Notes: generated by a model from the sequence alone, not told the origin. 64,000 nt of DNA from Brevibacterium oceani (GCF_013623835.1 NZ_JABKDE010000002.1:558001-622000), one strand, 5' to 3'. Counted from the stretch's first letter, positions 7,627 to 16,235 are shown. Numbers and translations: made by a program.

Positions 7627-8625
7627 ATGACCCATCACGACACAGAGATCACCGATCACAGCACAGAGACCACACCTACCGATCGCTTCGCCCCCTTCGC
7701 CGAACAGGCCCTGGCTGGACGCATCGCCCTCGTCGCCGGGGCCACCCGAGGCGCCGGGCGTGCCATCGCCCGCGACCTCGCACGCGCCGGCGCCTACGTC
7801 CACTGCACCGGACGATCGACAGCAGGGCAGCCCTCCGACTACGGGCGAGATGAGACCATCGAAGGCACCGTCTCGCTCATCACCGCCGAGGGCGGTCAGG
7901 CCGTATCCCATATCTGCGACCACCTCGACCCAGTACAGATCGCCGAGGTGGTTCGTCGCATCGAGGATGCACATGGTCGCCTCGACATCCTCGTCAATGA
8001 CATCGGGGGAGAGGCCTACGTCGATTGGGGCACTCCGTTCTGGCAGACCGATCGTGAGACCGAGATGCGCATCGTGCGCGCCGGTCTGCTCACCCACCTG
8101 TACACCGCTCATGCCGCACTGCCGCTGCTCAGCCGCACCAAAGGCGGGCTCCATGTCGAGATCACCGATGGCACAGCGGCCTACAACGCCATCCACTACC
8201 GAGAGAACATCTTCCTCGACCTCACGAAGACCGCGGTCAGCCGCCTGGCATTCGGCCTCGGCCACGAACTCGACACGGTCGGGGCCACAGCGGTCGCCCT
8301 CACGCCCGGATGGCTGCGCTCGGAGATGATGCTCGACCTCTTCGACACAGACGAAGACAACTGGATGCGCGACTCGCTCGACGAGAATCGAAGCGAACCG
8401 CCGCGTGACTTCGCGATCTCCGAGACTCCCCATCTGCTCGGTCGTTCCGTCGTGGCGCTGGCCGCCGACCCCGACCGACATCGGTTCAACACCACCACGC
8501 AGGACACCCACAGTCTGGCCACCCACTACGGATTCAACGATCTCGACGGGTCGCGCCCGAATTCGTGGAGCTTCATCGCCGCCCTGGAGGATGACCCTGC
8601 GGCGGATGCGCGCGCGTTCCGCTGA
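7627..8625 (+). CDS. short-chain dehydrogenase/reductase family protein
   Basis: A 332-residue Rossmann protein. The cofactor loop reads AGATRGAGRAIARDLARAGA with HCTGRS after it (Arg-Ser suggests NADP(H)), and LVNDIGG matches the NNAG position. The usual active-site YxxxK is not visible: the corresponding region is ITDGTAAYNAIHYRENIF then LDLTKTAVSRLA. It is therefore an atypical SDR, and catalysis may differ or be absent. It is divergently expressed from the WYL regulator, probably as its target. The substrate is unknown. The C-terminal 60 residues extend beyond a classical 250-residue SDR. Confidence 0.82.
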   Translation: MTHHDTEITDHSTETTPTDRFAPFAEQALAGRIALVAGATRGAGRAIARDLARAGAYVHCTGRSTAGQPSDYGRDETIEGTVSLITAEGGQAVSHICDHLDPVQIAEVVRRIEDAHGRLDILVNDIGGEAYVDWGTPFWQTDRETEMRIVRAGLLTHLYTAHAALPLLSRTKGGLHVEITDGTAAYNAIHYRENIFLDLTKTAVSRLAFGLGHELDTVGATAVALTPGWLRSEMMLDLFDTDEDNWMRDSLDENRSEPPRDFAISETPHLLGRSVVALAADPDRHRFNTTTQDTHSLATHYGFNDLDGSRPNSWSFIAALEDDPAADARAFR

Positions 8626-8638
8626 CCGACCCTTCCGA

Positions 8639-8651
8639 TGCGGAATCCGCA
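8639..8651. promoter_or_regulatory. 13-bp palindrome between SDR and amine oxidase genes
   Basis: TGCGGA-A-TCCGCA, perfect in both arms, lies 79 nt before the amine oxidase start. It is short and operator-like; it could be a binding site for the downstream AraC-type regulator or a chance palindrome. Confidence 0.3.
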
Positions 8652-8729
8652 TTCGACGAATCCGCCTTGGCAGGCGCCCGTCACGTGGCTAGTCTGAAGC
8701 CACCGCTGTCGCTTCAGAAGGAGATCGCC

Positions 8730-10088
8730 ATGTCCGCAGAAACCTGTGACGTCGTCGTCATCGGAGCCGGCCCCTCCGGCCTGAGCGCGGCCCGCCGGCT
8801 GCGAGCCGAGGGCAGGGAGGTCATCGTTCTCGAAGCCCGCGACCGTGTCGGCGGCCGCACCTGGACGGAACACATCGACGGTCAGATGTACGAACTCGGC
8901 GGTCAGTGGATCTCTCCGGACCAAACGGCTCTGCTCGGCCTCGTCGACGAACTCGGCAAGGAGACCTACCCGCGGTATCGGGAGGGCAAGAGTGTCTACA
9001 TCGCCCCGGACGGAACCCGTACGGTCTATGACGGCGACATGTTCCCCGTGGGGGAGTCGACCCAGGCGGAGATGGAGCGACTCATCGGCCTCCTCGATGA
9101 GCTCGCCGCACGCATCGGCGCGGCAGCGCCCTGGGATGCCGCCGATGCCGCCGAACTCGATTCGGTGTCCTTCCACCACTGGCTGAGGCAGCAGTCCGCT
9201 GACGAACTCGCCTGCGAGAACATCGGCCTGTTCATCGCCGGCGGGATGCTCACCAAGCCCGCCACGACGTTCTCCGCACTGCAGGCGATCCTCATGGCCG
9301 CCTCGGCGGGATCGTTCACCCACCTCGTCGATGATCACTTCATCCTCGACCGCCGCGTCGTCGGCGGGATGCAGTCGGTGTCCGTGCAGATGGCCGAGGA
9401 GCTCGGAGACGATGTCGTCCGCCTCGGACAGCCGGTGCGCAGCATCGCGTGGTCCGACGAGGGCGTGCAGGTGAGCACCGATGCCCTCAGCGTCCGTGCC
9501 GACCGAGCGATCCTCGCGGTGCCGCCGAACCTCTACTCGCGCATCAGCTACGATCCGCCGCTGCCCCGTCTGCAGCAGATCTTCCACCAGCACCAGTCGA
9601 TGGGTCTGGTCATCAAGGTCCATGCCACCTACGACACGCCGTTCTGGCGCGAGGACGGACTCTGCGGCACGGGGTTCGGAGCCTCACGCCTCGTCCAGGA
9701 GGTCTACGACAACACGAACCACGGGGAAGAGCAGGGCACCCTCGTCGGGTTCATCTCCGACGTCAACGCCGATGCGATGTGGGCACTCGACGAAGAGACC
9801 CGACGGAGGCGCATCCTCGAGGCCCTCGCCGAATTCCTCGGCCCCAAGGCACTCGACCCGCGCGTCTTCTACCTCTCCGACTTCGGTGCCGAGGAATGGA
9901 CCCGCGGAGCCTATGCGACGAGCTACGACCTCGGCGGGCTGTCTCGCTGGGGACGGTTCCAGAACGACCCCGTCGGTCCGCTGCACTTCGCGAGTTCGGA
10001 CATCGCCGCGGCGGGCTATCAGCACGTCGACGGCGCGGTGAGGATCGGCACCGCCACAGCCGCGGCGATCCTCGGCGAAACCTCCTGA
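8730..10088 (+). CDS. flavin monoamine oxidase (putrescine oxidase-like)
   Basis: A 452-residue FAD amine oxidase. It has the dinucleotide fold VVVIGAGPSGLSAARRL, VLEARDRVGGRTWT, the substrate-gate segment YELGGQWISPDQTAL, and a C-terminal region where IAAAGYQHVDGAVRIG contacts FAD. The overall pattern resembles bacterial putrescine or tyramine oxidases, which turn primary amines into aldehydes with H2O2 and ammonia. ATG at 8730 has AGGAG 8 nt upstream; an earlier in-frame start at 8667 is less likely. The permease gene starts 2 nt after the stop, so the two are surely co-transcribed, suggesting amine uptake followed by oxidation. The true substrate cannot be read from sequence. Confidence 0.88.
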   Translation: MSAETCDVVVIGAGPSGLSAARRLRAEGREVIVLEARDRVGGRTWTEHIDGQMYELGGQWISPDQTALLGLVDELGKETYPRYREGKSVYIAPDGTRTVYDGDMFPVGESTQAEMERLIGLLDELAARIGAAAPWDAADAAELDSVSFHHWLRQQSADELACENIGLFIAGGMLTKPATTFSALQAILMAASAGSFTHLVDDHFILDRRVVGGMQSVSVQMAEELGDDVVRLGQPVRSIAWSDEGVQVSTDALSVRADRAILAVPPNLYSRISYDPPLPRLQQIFHQHQSMGLVIKVHATYDTPFWREDGLCGTGFGASRLVQEVYDNTNHGEEQGTLVGFISDVNADAMWALDEETRRRRILEALAEFLGPKALDPRVFYLSDFGAEEWTRGAYATSYDLGGLSRWGRFQNDPVGPLHFASSDIAAAGYQHVDGAVRIGTATAAAILGETS

Positions 10089-10090
10089 CC

Positions 10091-11614
10091 ATGGACGGCA
10101 CACCGCAGTCAGCGTCGACGACCGCCGGGGGCCTGAGTTCGAAGGGACTCTCCGCCGGAAAGATCGGTGCGATCGGGGGAGCCGTCATCGGCATCTCCTG
10201 CATCGCACCGGCCTATACGCTCACCTCGGGGCTGGGACCGACGATCTCCGAGGTCGGTGTGCACACCCCGGCGATCCTGCTCATCGGCTTCGTGCCGATG
10301 CTCCTCGTCGTCTTCGGCTACCGGGAGCTGAATACGTCGATGCCCGACTCGGGTACGACGTTCACATGGGCCACCCGCGCCTTCGGTCCATGGCTGGGCT
10401 GGATGGGCGGCTGGGGGCTCGTCGCCGCCACCGTCCTCGTGCTCTCGAACCTCGCGGCAGTGGCCGTGGACTTCCTGTTCCTGCTGCTCTCGCAGATCGT
10501 CGGGGACCCGCAGATCGCCGAACTCACCCGTGTCCTGTGGATCAACATCCCCGTCACCGTGCTGCTCACCGCGGCCGCAGCGTGGATCTCCTATCGAGGC
10601 GTCGAGGCGACCGAGAAGCTGCAGGTGTGGCTCGTGGCCTTCCAGGTCCTCGCTCTGGGCTGGTTCGTCATCGCCGCACTCGTCCAGGTCGGCGGCGGCA
10701 CCGCCTTCGACCCGACTCCGGTCTCTCTCGACTGGTTCAACCCGCTGACCGCCGGCGACTTCTCCACCGTCGCGGCCGCCGTGTCCCTGTCGATCTTCCT
10801 GTTCTGGGGATGGGACACGGTGATCACGATGAACGAGGAGGCCAAGGACCCGGAGAAGACGCCCGGCCGGGCCGCCATGCTCACGATCCTCGCGATCGTC
10901 ATCATCTACCTCGCATGCACCGTCGCCGTCATCTCGTTCGCCGGAGTCGGCACCGAAGGACTCGGCGCCGGCAACCCGGACAACCAGGAATCGATCTTCG
11001 CGGCGCTGGCCACCCCTGTGATGGGCCCGTTCGCGGTGCTCGTCTCGATCGCAGTGCTTTCGTCCTCCCTGTCCTCGCTGCAGGCGACGATGGTCTCACC
11101 TTCGCGCACGATCCTCGCGATGGGCCATTACGGCGCCCTGCCGGAGAAGTACGGTCGGATCTCGCGTCGGTACAAGTCGCCCTCGGTGGCCACCATCACC
11201 TCGGCGGCGGCCGCGATCATCTTCTACGTCGTCATGCGGCTGCTGTCGGAGAACGCCCTGTGGGACACGATCACCGCACTGGGTCTCATGGTCTGCTTCT
11301 ACTACGGCATCACCGGCCTGGCGTGCATCTGGTACTTCCGACGCTCCCTGTTCGACTCGGCCCGCACCGTGTTCTTCCGGTTCCTGTTCCCGCTCATCGG
11401 GGGAGTGACCCTCCTCGTCATCTTCGTCACCACCGCGATCGACTCCCTCGACCCCGCCTACGGTTCCGGTTCGTCGGTGTTCGGCATCGGACTCGTCTTC
11501 GTCCTCGGAATCGGGGTGCTCCTCCTCGGTGTGGTCATCATGATCGTCCAATCGTTCCGCCACCCGGCGTTCTTCCGCGGTGAGACCCTGCGCCAGGGCG
11601 TCCACGGCGAATGA
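10091..11614 (+). CDS. APC-family amino acid/amine permease
   Basis: A 507-residue polytopic membrane protein with about 12 hydrophobic segments. The APC hallmark in helix 1 is IGISCIAPAYTLTSGLG. Further segments include FVPMLLVVFGYRELN, TFTWATRAFGPWLGWMGGW and a central SIFLFWGWDTVITMNEEAKD, all typical of APC transporters. ATG at 10091 follows the amine oxidase stop by 2 nt and overlaps the next regulator by 4 nt (ATGA). The context points to import of the oxidase substrate, probably an amine or amino acid. Confidence 0.88.
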   Translation: MDGTPQSASTTAGGLSSKGLSAGKIGAIGGAVIGISCIAPAYTLTSGLGPTISEVGVHTPAILLIGFVPMLLVVFGYRELNTSMPDSGTTFTWATRAFGPWLGWMGGWGLVAATVLVLSNLAAVAVDFLFLLLSQIVGDPQIAELTRVLWINIPVTVLLTAAAAWISYRGVEATEKLQVWLVAFQVLALGWFVIAALVQVGGGTAFDPTPVSLDWFNPLTAGDFSTVAAAVSLSIFLFWGWDTVITMNEEAKDPEKTPGRAAMLTILAIVIIYLACTVAVISFAGVGTEGLGAGNPDNQESIFAALATPVMGPFAVLVSIAVLSSSLSSLQATMVSPSRTILAMGHYGALPEKYGRISRRYKSPSVATITSAAAAIIFYVVMRLLSENALWDTITALGLMVCFYYGITGLACIWYFRRSLFDSARTVFFRFLFPLIGGVTLLVIFVTTAIDSLDPAYGSGSSVFGIGLVFVLGIGVLLLGVVIMIVQSFRHPAFFRGETLRQGVHGE

Positions 11615-12018
11615 GGCAGCAGCTGACGGCCCTGCGACGGGTCCGTGATCGCATCGACAGGGAATTCGACCGCCCGTTGAGCGTCGAATCCCTCGCTGCC
11701 GGCGAGTTCATGTCCGCCGGCCATCTCAGCCGCGGATTCAAGGCAGCGTACGGCGAATCTCCCTACTCCTACCTCATGACCCGTCGGATCGAGAGGGCGA
11801 TGGCGCTGATCAGGCGCGGTGATCTCTCGATCACCGACATCTGCTTCACCGTCGGATTCTCGTCCCTGGGCACCTTCAGCACCCGTTTCAGCGAACTCGT
11901 CGGCTGTTCACCAAGGGCCTACCGCGACTCCGCCGTCGCAGGTCAGCATCGGCTGCCGACGATCGTGGTGAAGAATGCGCTGCGACCGGTCAGGAATCGA
12001 GAAGTCCCACCCGCCTGA
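11611..12018 (+). CDS. AraC-type helix-turn-helix regulator without sensor domain
   Basis: A 135-residue protein made almost wholly of an AraC/XylS DNA-binding domain. The first HTH is LSVESLAAGEFMSAGHLSRG and the second SITDICFTVGFSSLGTFSTR, followed by the usual FSELVGCSPRAYR. No N-terminal effector-binding domain is present, as in SoxS/MarA-type regulators. Its ATG overlaps the permease stop (ATGA), so it is translated with the transport gene. Likely an autoregulator of the amine oxidase/permease operon. Confidence 0.85.
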   Translation: MRQQLTALRRVRDRIDREFDRPLSVESLAAGEFMSAGHLSRGFKAAYGESPYSYLMTRRIERAMALIRRGDLSITDICFTVGFSSLGTFSTRFSELVGCSPRAYRDSAVAGQHRLPTIVVKNALRPVRNREVPPA

Positions 12019-12037
12019 GCCGTCTACGATTGCTCAC

Positions 12038-12448
12038 ATGAATATCTCGATCAACGCCAGTTTCCTGCCCCATGTCGATCCCGAGGAGTCCCTGACCTTC
12101 TACCGCGATGTCCTCGGATTCGAACTCCGCCTCGACGTCGGTTCGGGTCAGATGCGCTGGCTCACCGTCGGTCCCGCCGACCAGCCGGACACCTCCATCG
12201 TGCTCACCCCCGCCGTCACCGACCCGACGATCAGTGAGACGGAGCGAGAGGTCATCGAGACGCTCATGGCCAAGGGCAGCTACGGCGCCATCGTCCTGGC
12301 CAGCCCCGATGTCGACGCAGTCTTCGCCGAGGTGGAGGCCACGGGAGCCGATATCGTGCAGGAGCCGATGGATCAGCCTTATGGACTGCGCGACTGCGCC
12401 CTGCGCGATCCTGCCGGGAACATGATCCGCATCCAGCAGAGAGGCTGA
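12038..12448 (+). CDS. VOC (glyoxalase/bleomycin-resistance fold) protein
   Basis: A 136-residue vicinal-oxygen-chelate protein with two beta-alpha-beta-beta-beta units. It starts NISINASFLPHVDPEESL, with FYRDVLGFELRLDVGSG; later GADIVQEPMDQPYGLRDCAL and DPAGNMIRIQQ close the second unit. ATG at 12038 is chosen because upstream codons belong to another frame's tail. A 4-nt gap separates it from the UvrA-like gene, a pairing often seen in actinobacteria and linked there to antibiotic or metabolite tolerance. The substrate is unknown. Confidence 0.85.
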   Translation: MNISINASFLPHVDPEESLTFYRDVLGFELRLDVGSGQMRWLTVGPADQPDTSIVLTPAVTDPTISETEREVIETLMAKGSYGAIVLASPDVDAVFAEVEATGADIVQEPMDQPYGLRDCALRDPAGNMIRIQQRG

Positions 12449-12452
12449 GCGC

Positions 12453-14828
12453 GTGCTCACAGCCGACAGCCACGACCTCATCCGCGTCAGCGGAGCGCGC
12501 GAGAACAACCTCAAGAACGTCTCCGTCGAGATCCCCAAACGTCGGCTGACCGTGTTCACCGGCGTGTCCGGTTCGGGCAAGAGCTCGCTCGTCTTCCACA
12601 CCATCGCCGCGGAATCCCAGCGGATGATCAACGAGACCTATTCGGCGTTCGTCCAGGGCTTCATGCCTGCCATGGCCCGCCCCGAGGTCGACGTCCTCGA
12701 GGGGCTGACGACGGCCATCCTCGTCGACCAGGAGCGCATCGGAGCCAATCCGCGCTCGACGGTGGGCACGGTGTCCGACATCAACGCGAAGCTGCGCACC
12801 CTCTTCGCCCGCCTGGCCGAACCGAACCTCGGATCGTCGAACGCGTATTCGTTCAATGTCGCGACCGTGAGCGGCAGGGGCGCGGTGACGATCGACAAGG
12901 GCGAGGGCAAGCAGGTCGAGCGTCGGGAGTTCTCCGTCAACGGCGGCATGTGCCCGCACTGCGAAGGCATGGGCACGGCCACGGACATCGCCATCGCCGA
13001 GGTGGTCGACGAGTCGAAATCGCTCAACGACGGAGCCATCACGATCCCCGGGTACAAACCCGGCGGATGGTCGGTGCGCATGTTCTCCGAGTCCGGATAC
13101 TTCGATCCCGACAAACCGGTCGCGGACTATTCGGAGCAGGAACGCCACTATCTGCTGCATGCCGAAGGGGAGAAGATTCGGATCAGCGGCACGAACTTCA
13201 CCTTCGACGGACTCCTCCCGCGCATCCGCCGCTCGTTTCTGTCCAAGGACCGGGAGGCGATGCAGAAGCATATCCGCGAATTCGTCGACCGTGCCGTCGT
13301 CTACACGGTCTGCCCCGAGTGCCAGGGCACCCGTCTCAACGCCGCCGCCCGCTCCTCGCTGCTGGCCGGGAAGTCCATCGCCGAGGTGTGTGCCATGCAG
13401 ATCTCGGACGTCCATGACTGGCTGGATCGGGTCGAGGCCCCCGCCGCCTCGGTGCTGCTGAGCAATCTGCGGGCCGATGTGCAGGCGTTCACCGACATCG
13501 GGCTCGGGTATCTCTCCCTCGACCGTTCGGCCGGATCGCTGTCCGGGGGAGAGGCGCAGCGGATCAAGCTCGTGCGCCACCTCGGATCCTCCCTGACCGA
13601 TGTGACCTATGTCTTCGACGAACCGACGATCGGACTGCACCCGCACGACATCGAAGCGATGAACGATCTGCTCCTGGCGCTGCGCGACAAGGGCAACACG
13701 GTTCTCGTCGTCGAGCACAAACCCGAGACGATCCGCATCGCCGACCACGTCGTCGACCTCGGACCCGGAGCGGGCAGCAGCGGGGGAGAGGTGACCTTCA
13801 CCGGCACCGTCGACGAGCTGCGCGAATCGGACACGCTCACCGGTCGACATCTCGGATACACCGCGGCGATCAAGGAGACAGTGCGCGAACCCGACGGTTC
13901 GTTCGAGATCAGGGGAGCATCGTCGCACAATCTCGACGACGTCGACGTCGACGTGCCGCTCGGTGTGCTCACCGTCATCACCGGCGTGGCGGGATCGGGC
14001 AAGAGCAGCCTCGTCGAAGGGTCGCTGCGTGGACGCGTTGGCGTGGTGACGATCGACCAGGCACCGATCAAGGGATCGAGACGCAGCAACCCGGCGACGT
14101 ACACGGGCATGCTCGAACCCATCCGCAAGGCCTTCGCGAAGGCCAACGGAGTCAAGCCGGCCCTCTTCAGTGCGAACTCGGAGGGCGCCTGTCCGGGGTG
14201 CGGTGGGGCCGGAATCATCTATTCGGACATGGCGCTCATGGGTGGGGTCTCTGCTCCCTGCGACGAATGCGAGGGCAAGGGATTCCAGCCCGAGGTGCTC
14301 GAGTATCTGCTCGGCGGGCTGAATATCCGTGAGGTCCTCGACCTGCCGGTGACTGCGGCCATCGAGCATTTCGCGTCAGGAGCGTCTCGGATTCCCGCGG
14401 TCGTGAAGATCCTCACCATCCTCGCCGAGGTGGGGCTCGGCTATGTCAGCCTCGGACAGCCGTTGACGACGCTGTCCGGGGGAGAGCGACAGCGACTCAA
14501 ACTCGCCGTTCACCTCTCGGCCAAGGCCGCCGATGCGGCTCAGATGATCATCCTCGACGAACCCACGACGGGTCTGCACCTCGCCGATGTCGACAACCTG
14601 CTGCGGCTGCTCGATCGGCTCGTCGACGCCGGTCGCAGCGTCATCGTCATCGAACACCACCAGGCGGTCATGGCACACGCCGACCACATCATCGACTTGG
14701 GTCCTGGAGCGGGACACGACGGCGGACGCATCGTCTTCACGGGCAGTCCGGCAGAACTCGTTGCAACGGCCCGTGAGCATGCAGCGGGTCTGACGGCACG
14801 GCACCTGGCGGCCTACGTAGGGCAGTGA
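12453..14828 (+). CDS. short UvrA-like ABC ATPase (excinuclease UvrA family, class II)
   Basis: A 791-residue tandem ABC ATPase, shorter than the ~950-residue repair UvrA. Walker A motifs are GVSGSGKSS (about residue 38) and GVAGSGKSS (about 511). ABC signatures are LSGGEAQRIKL and LSGGERQRLKL. Zinc modules are visible as CPHC (about 166) with CPEC (about 287), and CPGC (about 579) with CDEC (about 602). The reduced length suggests loss of most of the UvrB-binding insertion, as in UvrA2/DrrC-like proteins tied to tolerance of DNA-binding drugs. GTG start at 12453, 4 nt after the VOC gene. A housekeeping uvrA should exist elsewhere. Confidence 0.9.
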   Translation: MLTADSHDLIRVSGARENNLKNVSVEIPKRRLTVFTGVSGSGKSSLVFHTIAAESQRMINETYSAFVQGFMPAMARPEVDVLEGLTTAILVDQERIGANPRSTVGTVSDINAKLRTLFARLAEPNLGSSNAYSFNVATVSGRGAVTIDKGEGKQVERREFSVNGGMCPHCEGMGTATDIAIAEVVDESKSLNDGAITIPGYKPGGWSVRMFSESGYFDPDKPVADYSEQERHYLLHAEGEKIRISGTNFTFDGLLPRIRRSFLSKDREAMQKHIREFVDRAVVYTVCPECQGTRLNAAARSSLLAGKSIAEVCAMQISDVHDWLDRVEAPAASVLLSNLRADVQAFTDIGLGYLSLDRSAGSLSGGEAQRIKLVRHLGSSLTDVTYVFDEPTIGLHPHDIEAMNDLLLALRDKGNTVLVVEHKPETIRIADHVVDLGPGAGSSGGEVTFTGTVDELRESDTLTGRHLGYTAAIKETVREPDGSFEIRGASSHNLDDVDVDVPLGVLTVITGVAGSGKSSLVEGSLRGRVGVVTIDQAPIKGSRRSNPATYTGMLEPIRKAFAKANGVKPALFSANSEGACPGCGGAGIIYSDMALMGGVSAPCDECEGKGFQPEVLEYLLGGLNIREVLDLPVTAAIEHFASGASRIPAVVKILTILAEVGLGYVSLGQPLTTLSGGERQRLKLAVHLSAKAADAAQMIILDEPTTGLHLADVDNLLRLLDRLVDAGRSVIVIEHHQAVMAHADHIIDLGPGAGHDGGRIVFTGSPAELVATAREHAAGLTARHLAAYVGQ

Positions 14829-14909
14829 CACTCAGACTCCGTTGAGGCTGCACTGAGGCGATTCGGATGCGTCAGGAGCGGATAGAGGTTCACTCTCACT
14901 GCTGTATCC

Positions 14910-14946
14910 GTTACGGTGTATAACGGCTCGGTAACGGCCGGGTTAC
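14910..14946 (+). promoter_or_regulatory. array of four phased GTTAC/GTAAC boxes upstream of the Rpf-like gene
   Basis: GTTAC (14910), ATAAC (14920), GTAAC (14931) and GTTAC (14942) are spaced 10, 11 and 11 bp apart, start to start. The regular helical spacing argues for tandem binding of an OmpR-type response regulator on one DNA face. In actinobacteria MtrA binds such GTAAC-type repeats at rpf and hydrolase genes, so MtrA is the inferred factor. The array ends 35 nt before the start codon. Confidence 0.6.
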
Positions 14947-14981
14947 AGAATCGAAATGCAGTCGTACTTTGGAGATACACA

Positions 14982-15434
14982 GTGAACCTCTACAGCACAA
15001 GCCTTCGCAAGGTCGCCCTGCTCGTCGGTGCCGGCGCGGTCGCAGCCGCCGGAATGACCGGCATCAGCGCAGCGGCACCGGCACAGGCCGCCTCGGGAGG
15101 CGTCTGGGACAAGGTCGCCGAATGCGAATCCGGCGGTGACTGGCACATCAACACCGGCAACGGATACTACGGCGGCCTGCAGTTCTCCAAGCAGACCTGG
15201 AACGGCTTCGGCGGTTCGGGCACCGCCGACGAGCACAGCAAGAAGGAACAGATCCGCATCGCTCAGAAGGTCCTCAAGGAGCAGGGCCCGGGCGCATGGC
15301 CGACCTGCGGAAAGAAGGCCGGGCTGACGAAGTCCAACGGCGCTGCCGATGACGGCGGCGGCAAGAAGGATGACGGCGGTTCCAAGGGCAGCGGCAAGGT
15401 CGGCCTCGGCGGCAACGTCACCGTCGGCGGCTGA
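14982..15434 (+). CDS. Rpf-like secreted transglycosylase
   Basis: A 150-residue exported protein. A signal peptide (KVALLVGAGAVAAAGMTGIS then AAAPAQAAS) is followed by a resuscitation-promoting-factor domain: GVWDKVAECESGGDWHINTG, then YYGGLQFSKQTWNGFGG, with the catalytic Glu in CESGG and a second Cys near the domain end (WPTCGK). The C-terminal ~35 residues are Gly/Lys/Asp-rich low complexity. The domain cleaves peptidoglycan and in relatives aids exit from dormancy. GTG at 14982 has GGAG 8 nt upstream; an in-frame start at 14916 lies within the regulatory boxes and is rejected. Confidence 0.88.
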   Translation: MNLYSTSLRKVALLVGAGAVAAAGMTGISAAAPAQAASGGVWDKVAECESGGDWHINTGNGYYGGLQFSKQTWNGFGGSGTADEHSKKEQIRIAQKVLKEQGPGAWPTCGKKAGLTKSNGAADDGGGKKDDGGSKGSGKVGLGGNVTVGG

Positions 15435-15756
15435 TTCCGCTGCACCCAGCGTCACAGTTGCGTCCGTACGTCTCAGACGTTCGTCGACGACTCCACGGTG
15501 GCCGCGAACGATATGATGGTCGTTCGCGGCCACCGTTGTCTGTGTCATTCGTTACTGAGGGCGGATACGTTGGCAGGCAAGGTATGCACGCTTACTGCCT
15601 GCGCTTTGGGCGTAACGCCGATAATATACATTATGTTAAGTAAAAAACTGGGGACCGCTCCCCGCCGCTGTGCCCCCACCTCTGCGTCTAGGGTGGACAC
15701 TGACGAAACGATGGCACCGACATGGATGTCACTTCGACAATGAATCAGGATGTGAA
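15435..15756. other. 322-bp intergenic region with hairpin and AT-rich dyads
   Basis: No gene is supported. It contains a strong 17-bp stem (listed as terminator) and then, at 15573-15634, a cluster of short dyads: GCAGGCA/TGCCTGC (15573-15602), GGCGTAACGCC (15609-15619) and ATAAT-ATAC-ATTAT (15621-15634). The last is in an unusually AT-rich patch for this genome and may be a promoter or operator for the DUF1801 gene. Confidence 0.5.
15496..15537 (+). terminator. 17-bp perfect hairpin after the Rpf-like gene
   Basis: Arms 15496-15512 (ACGGTGGCCGCGAACGA) and 15521-15537 pair perfectly around an 8-nt loop. It lies 61 nt after the stop. There is no U-run, only TGTCTGTGTC, so it is a likely but not certain terminator. 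Confidence 0.6.
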
Positions 15757-16188
15757 ATGGCGCAGCGGACACCGGCGATGAGGCCGACCGGCGAGCAAGT
15801 CGCTGACATCCTCGACCGAGCCCAGGGCCCGCGACGCGCCGAAGCCGATGAGCTCGTCGACCTCATCGGTGACGTCTCCGGCGCACAGCCGGTCGTCTGG
15901 GCCTCACGGATCGTCGGCTTCGGCGAAGTCACCTACAGATACGCATCGGGCCACAGCGGAGCCATGCCGGTTTTAGCCTTCTCCCCCGCTGCGCGTCAGC
16001 ACACGATCTACCTCACCAGCGACTTCGAGGGCCGCTGGCCCGATCTCGTGACGCGGCTGGGCGCCTACCGCAGCGGCAAGGCATGCCTGTATCTCACCCG
16101 TCTGGACAACGTCGACCGAGACGCACTACGCGAGCTGCTCGAGCGCACTCGGGACCATACCCTTGCCGAATGGGCCGACTGTGAGTGA
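15757..16188 (+). CDS. DUF1801 domain protein
   Basis: A 143-residue cytoplasmic protein resembling DUF1801 members (also called YdhG-like). Recognisable are RPTGEQVADILD near the N-terminus, the core WASRIVGFGEVTYRYASGHS, then MPVLAFSPAARQHTIYLTSD and RLGAYRSGKACLYLTRLDNV. The biochemical role of the family is unknown. ATG at 15757 has AGGA 8 nt upstream and is preferred over an in-frame start at 15670 that would read through the likely promoter. It is monocistronic. Confidence 0.8.
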   Translation: MAQRTPAMRPTGEQVADILDRAQGPRRAEADELVDLIGDVSGAQPVVWASRIVGFGEVTYRYASGHSGAMPVLAFSPAARQHTIYLTSDFEGRWPDLVTRLGAYRSGKACLYLTRLDNVDRDALRELLERTRDHTLAEWADCE

Positions 16189-16235
16189 GAACACCTGCCT
16201 GATAGAGTCTACTGAAAGGTAACTTAGCTCACAGA

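Noticed and set aside
12264-14369. 701-codon open frame on the minus strand opposite the UvrA-like gene
   Set aside because: It is the mirror of a clear coding gene in GC-rich DNA, has no ribosome-binding site and reads as low-complexity Asp/Arg/His protein with no domain.
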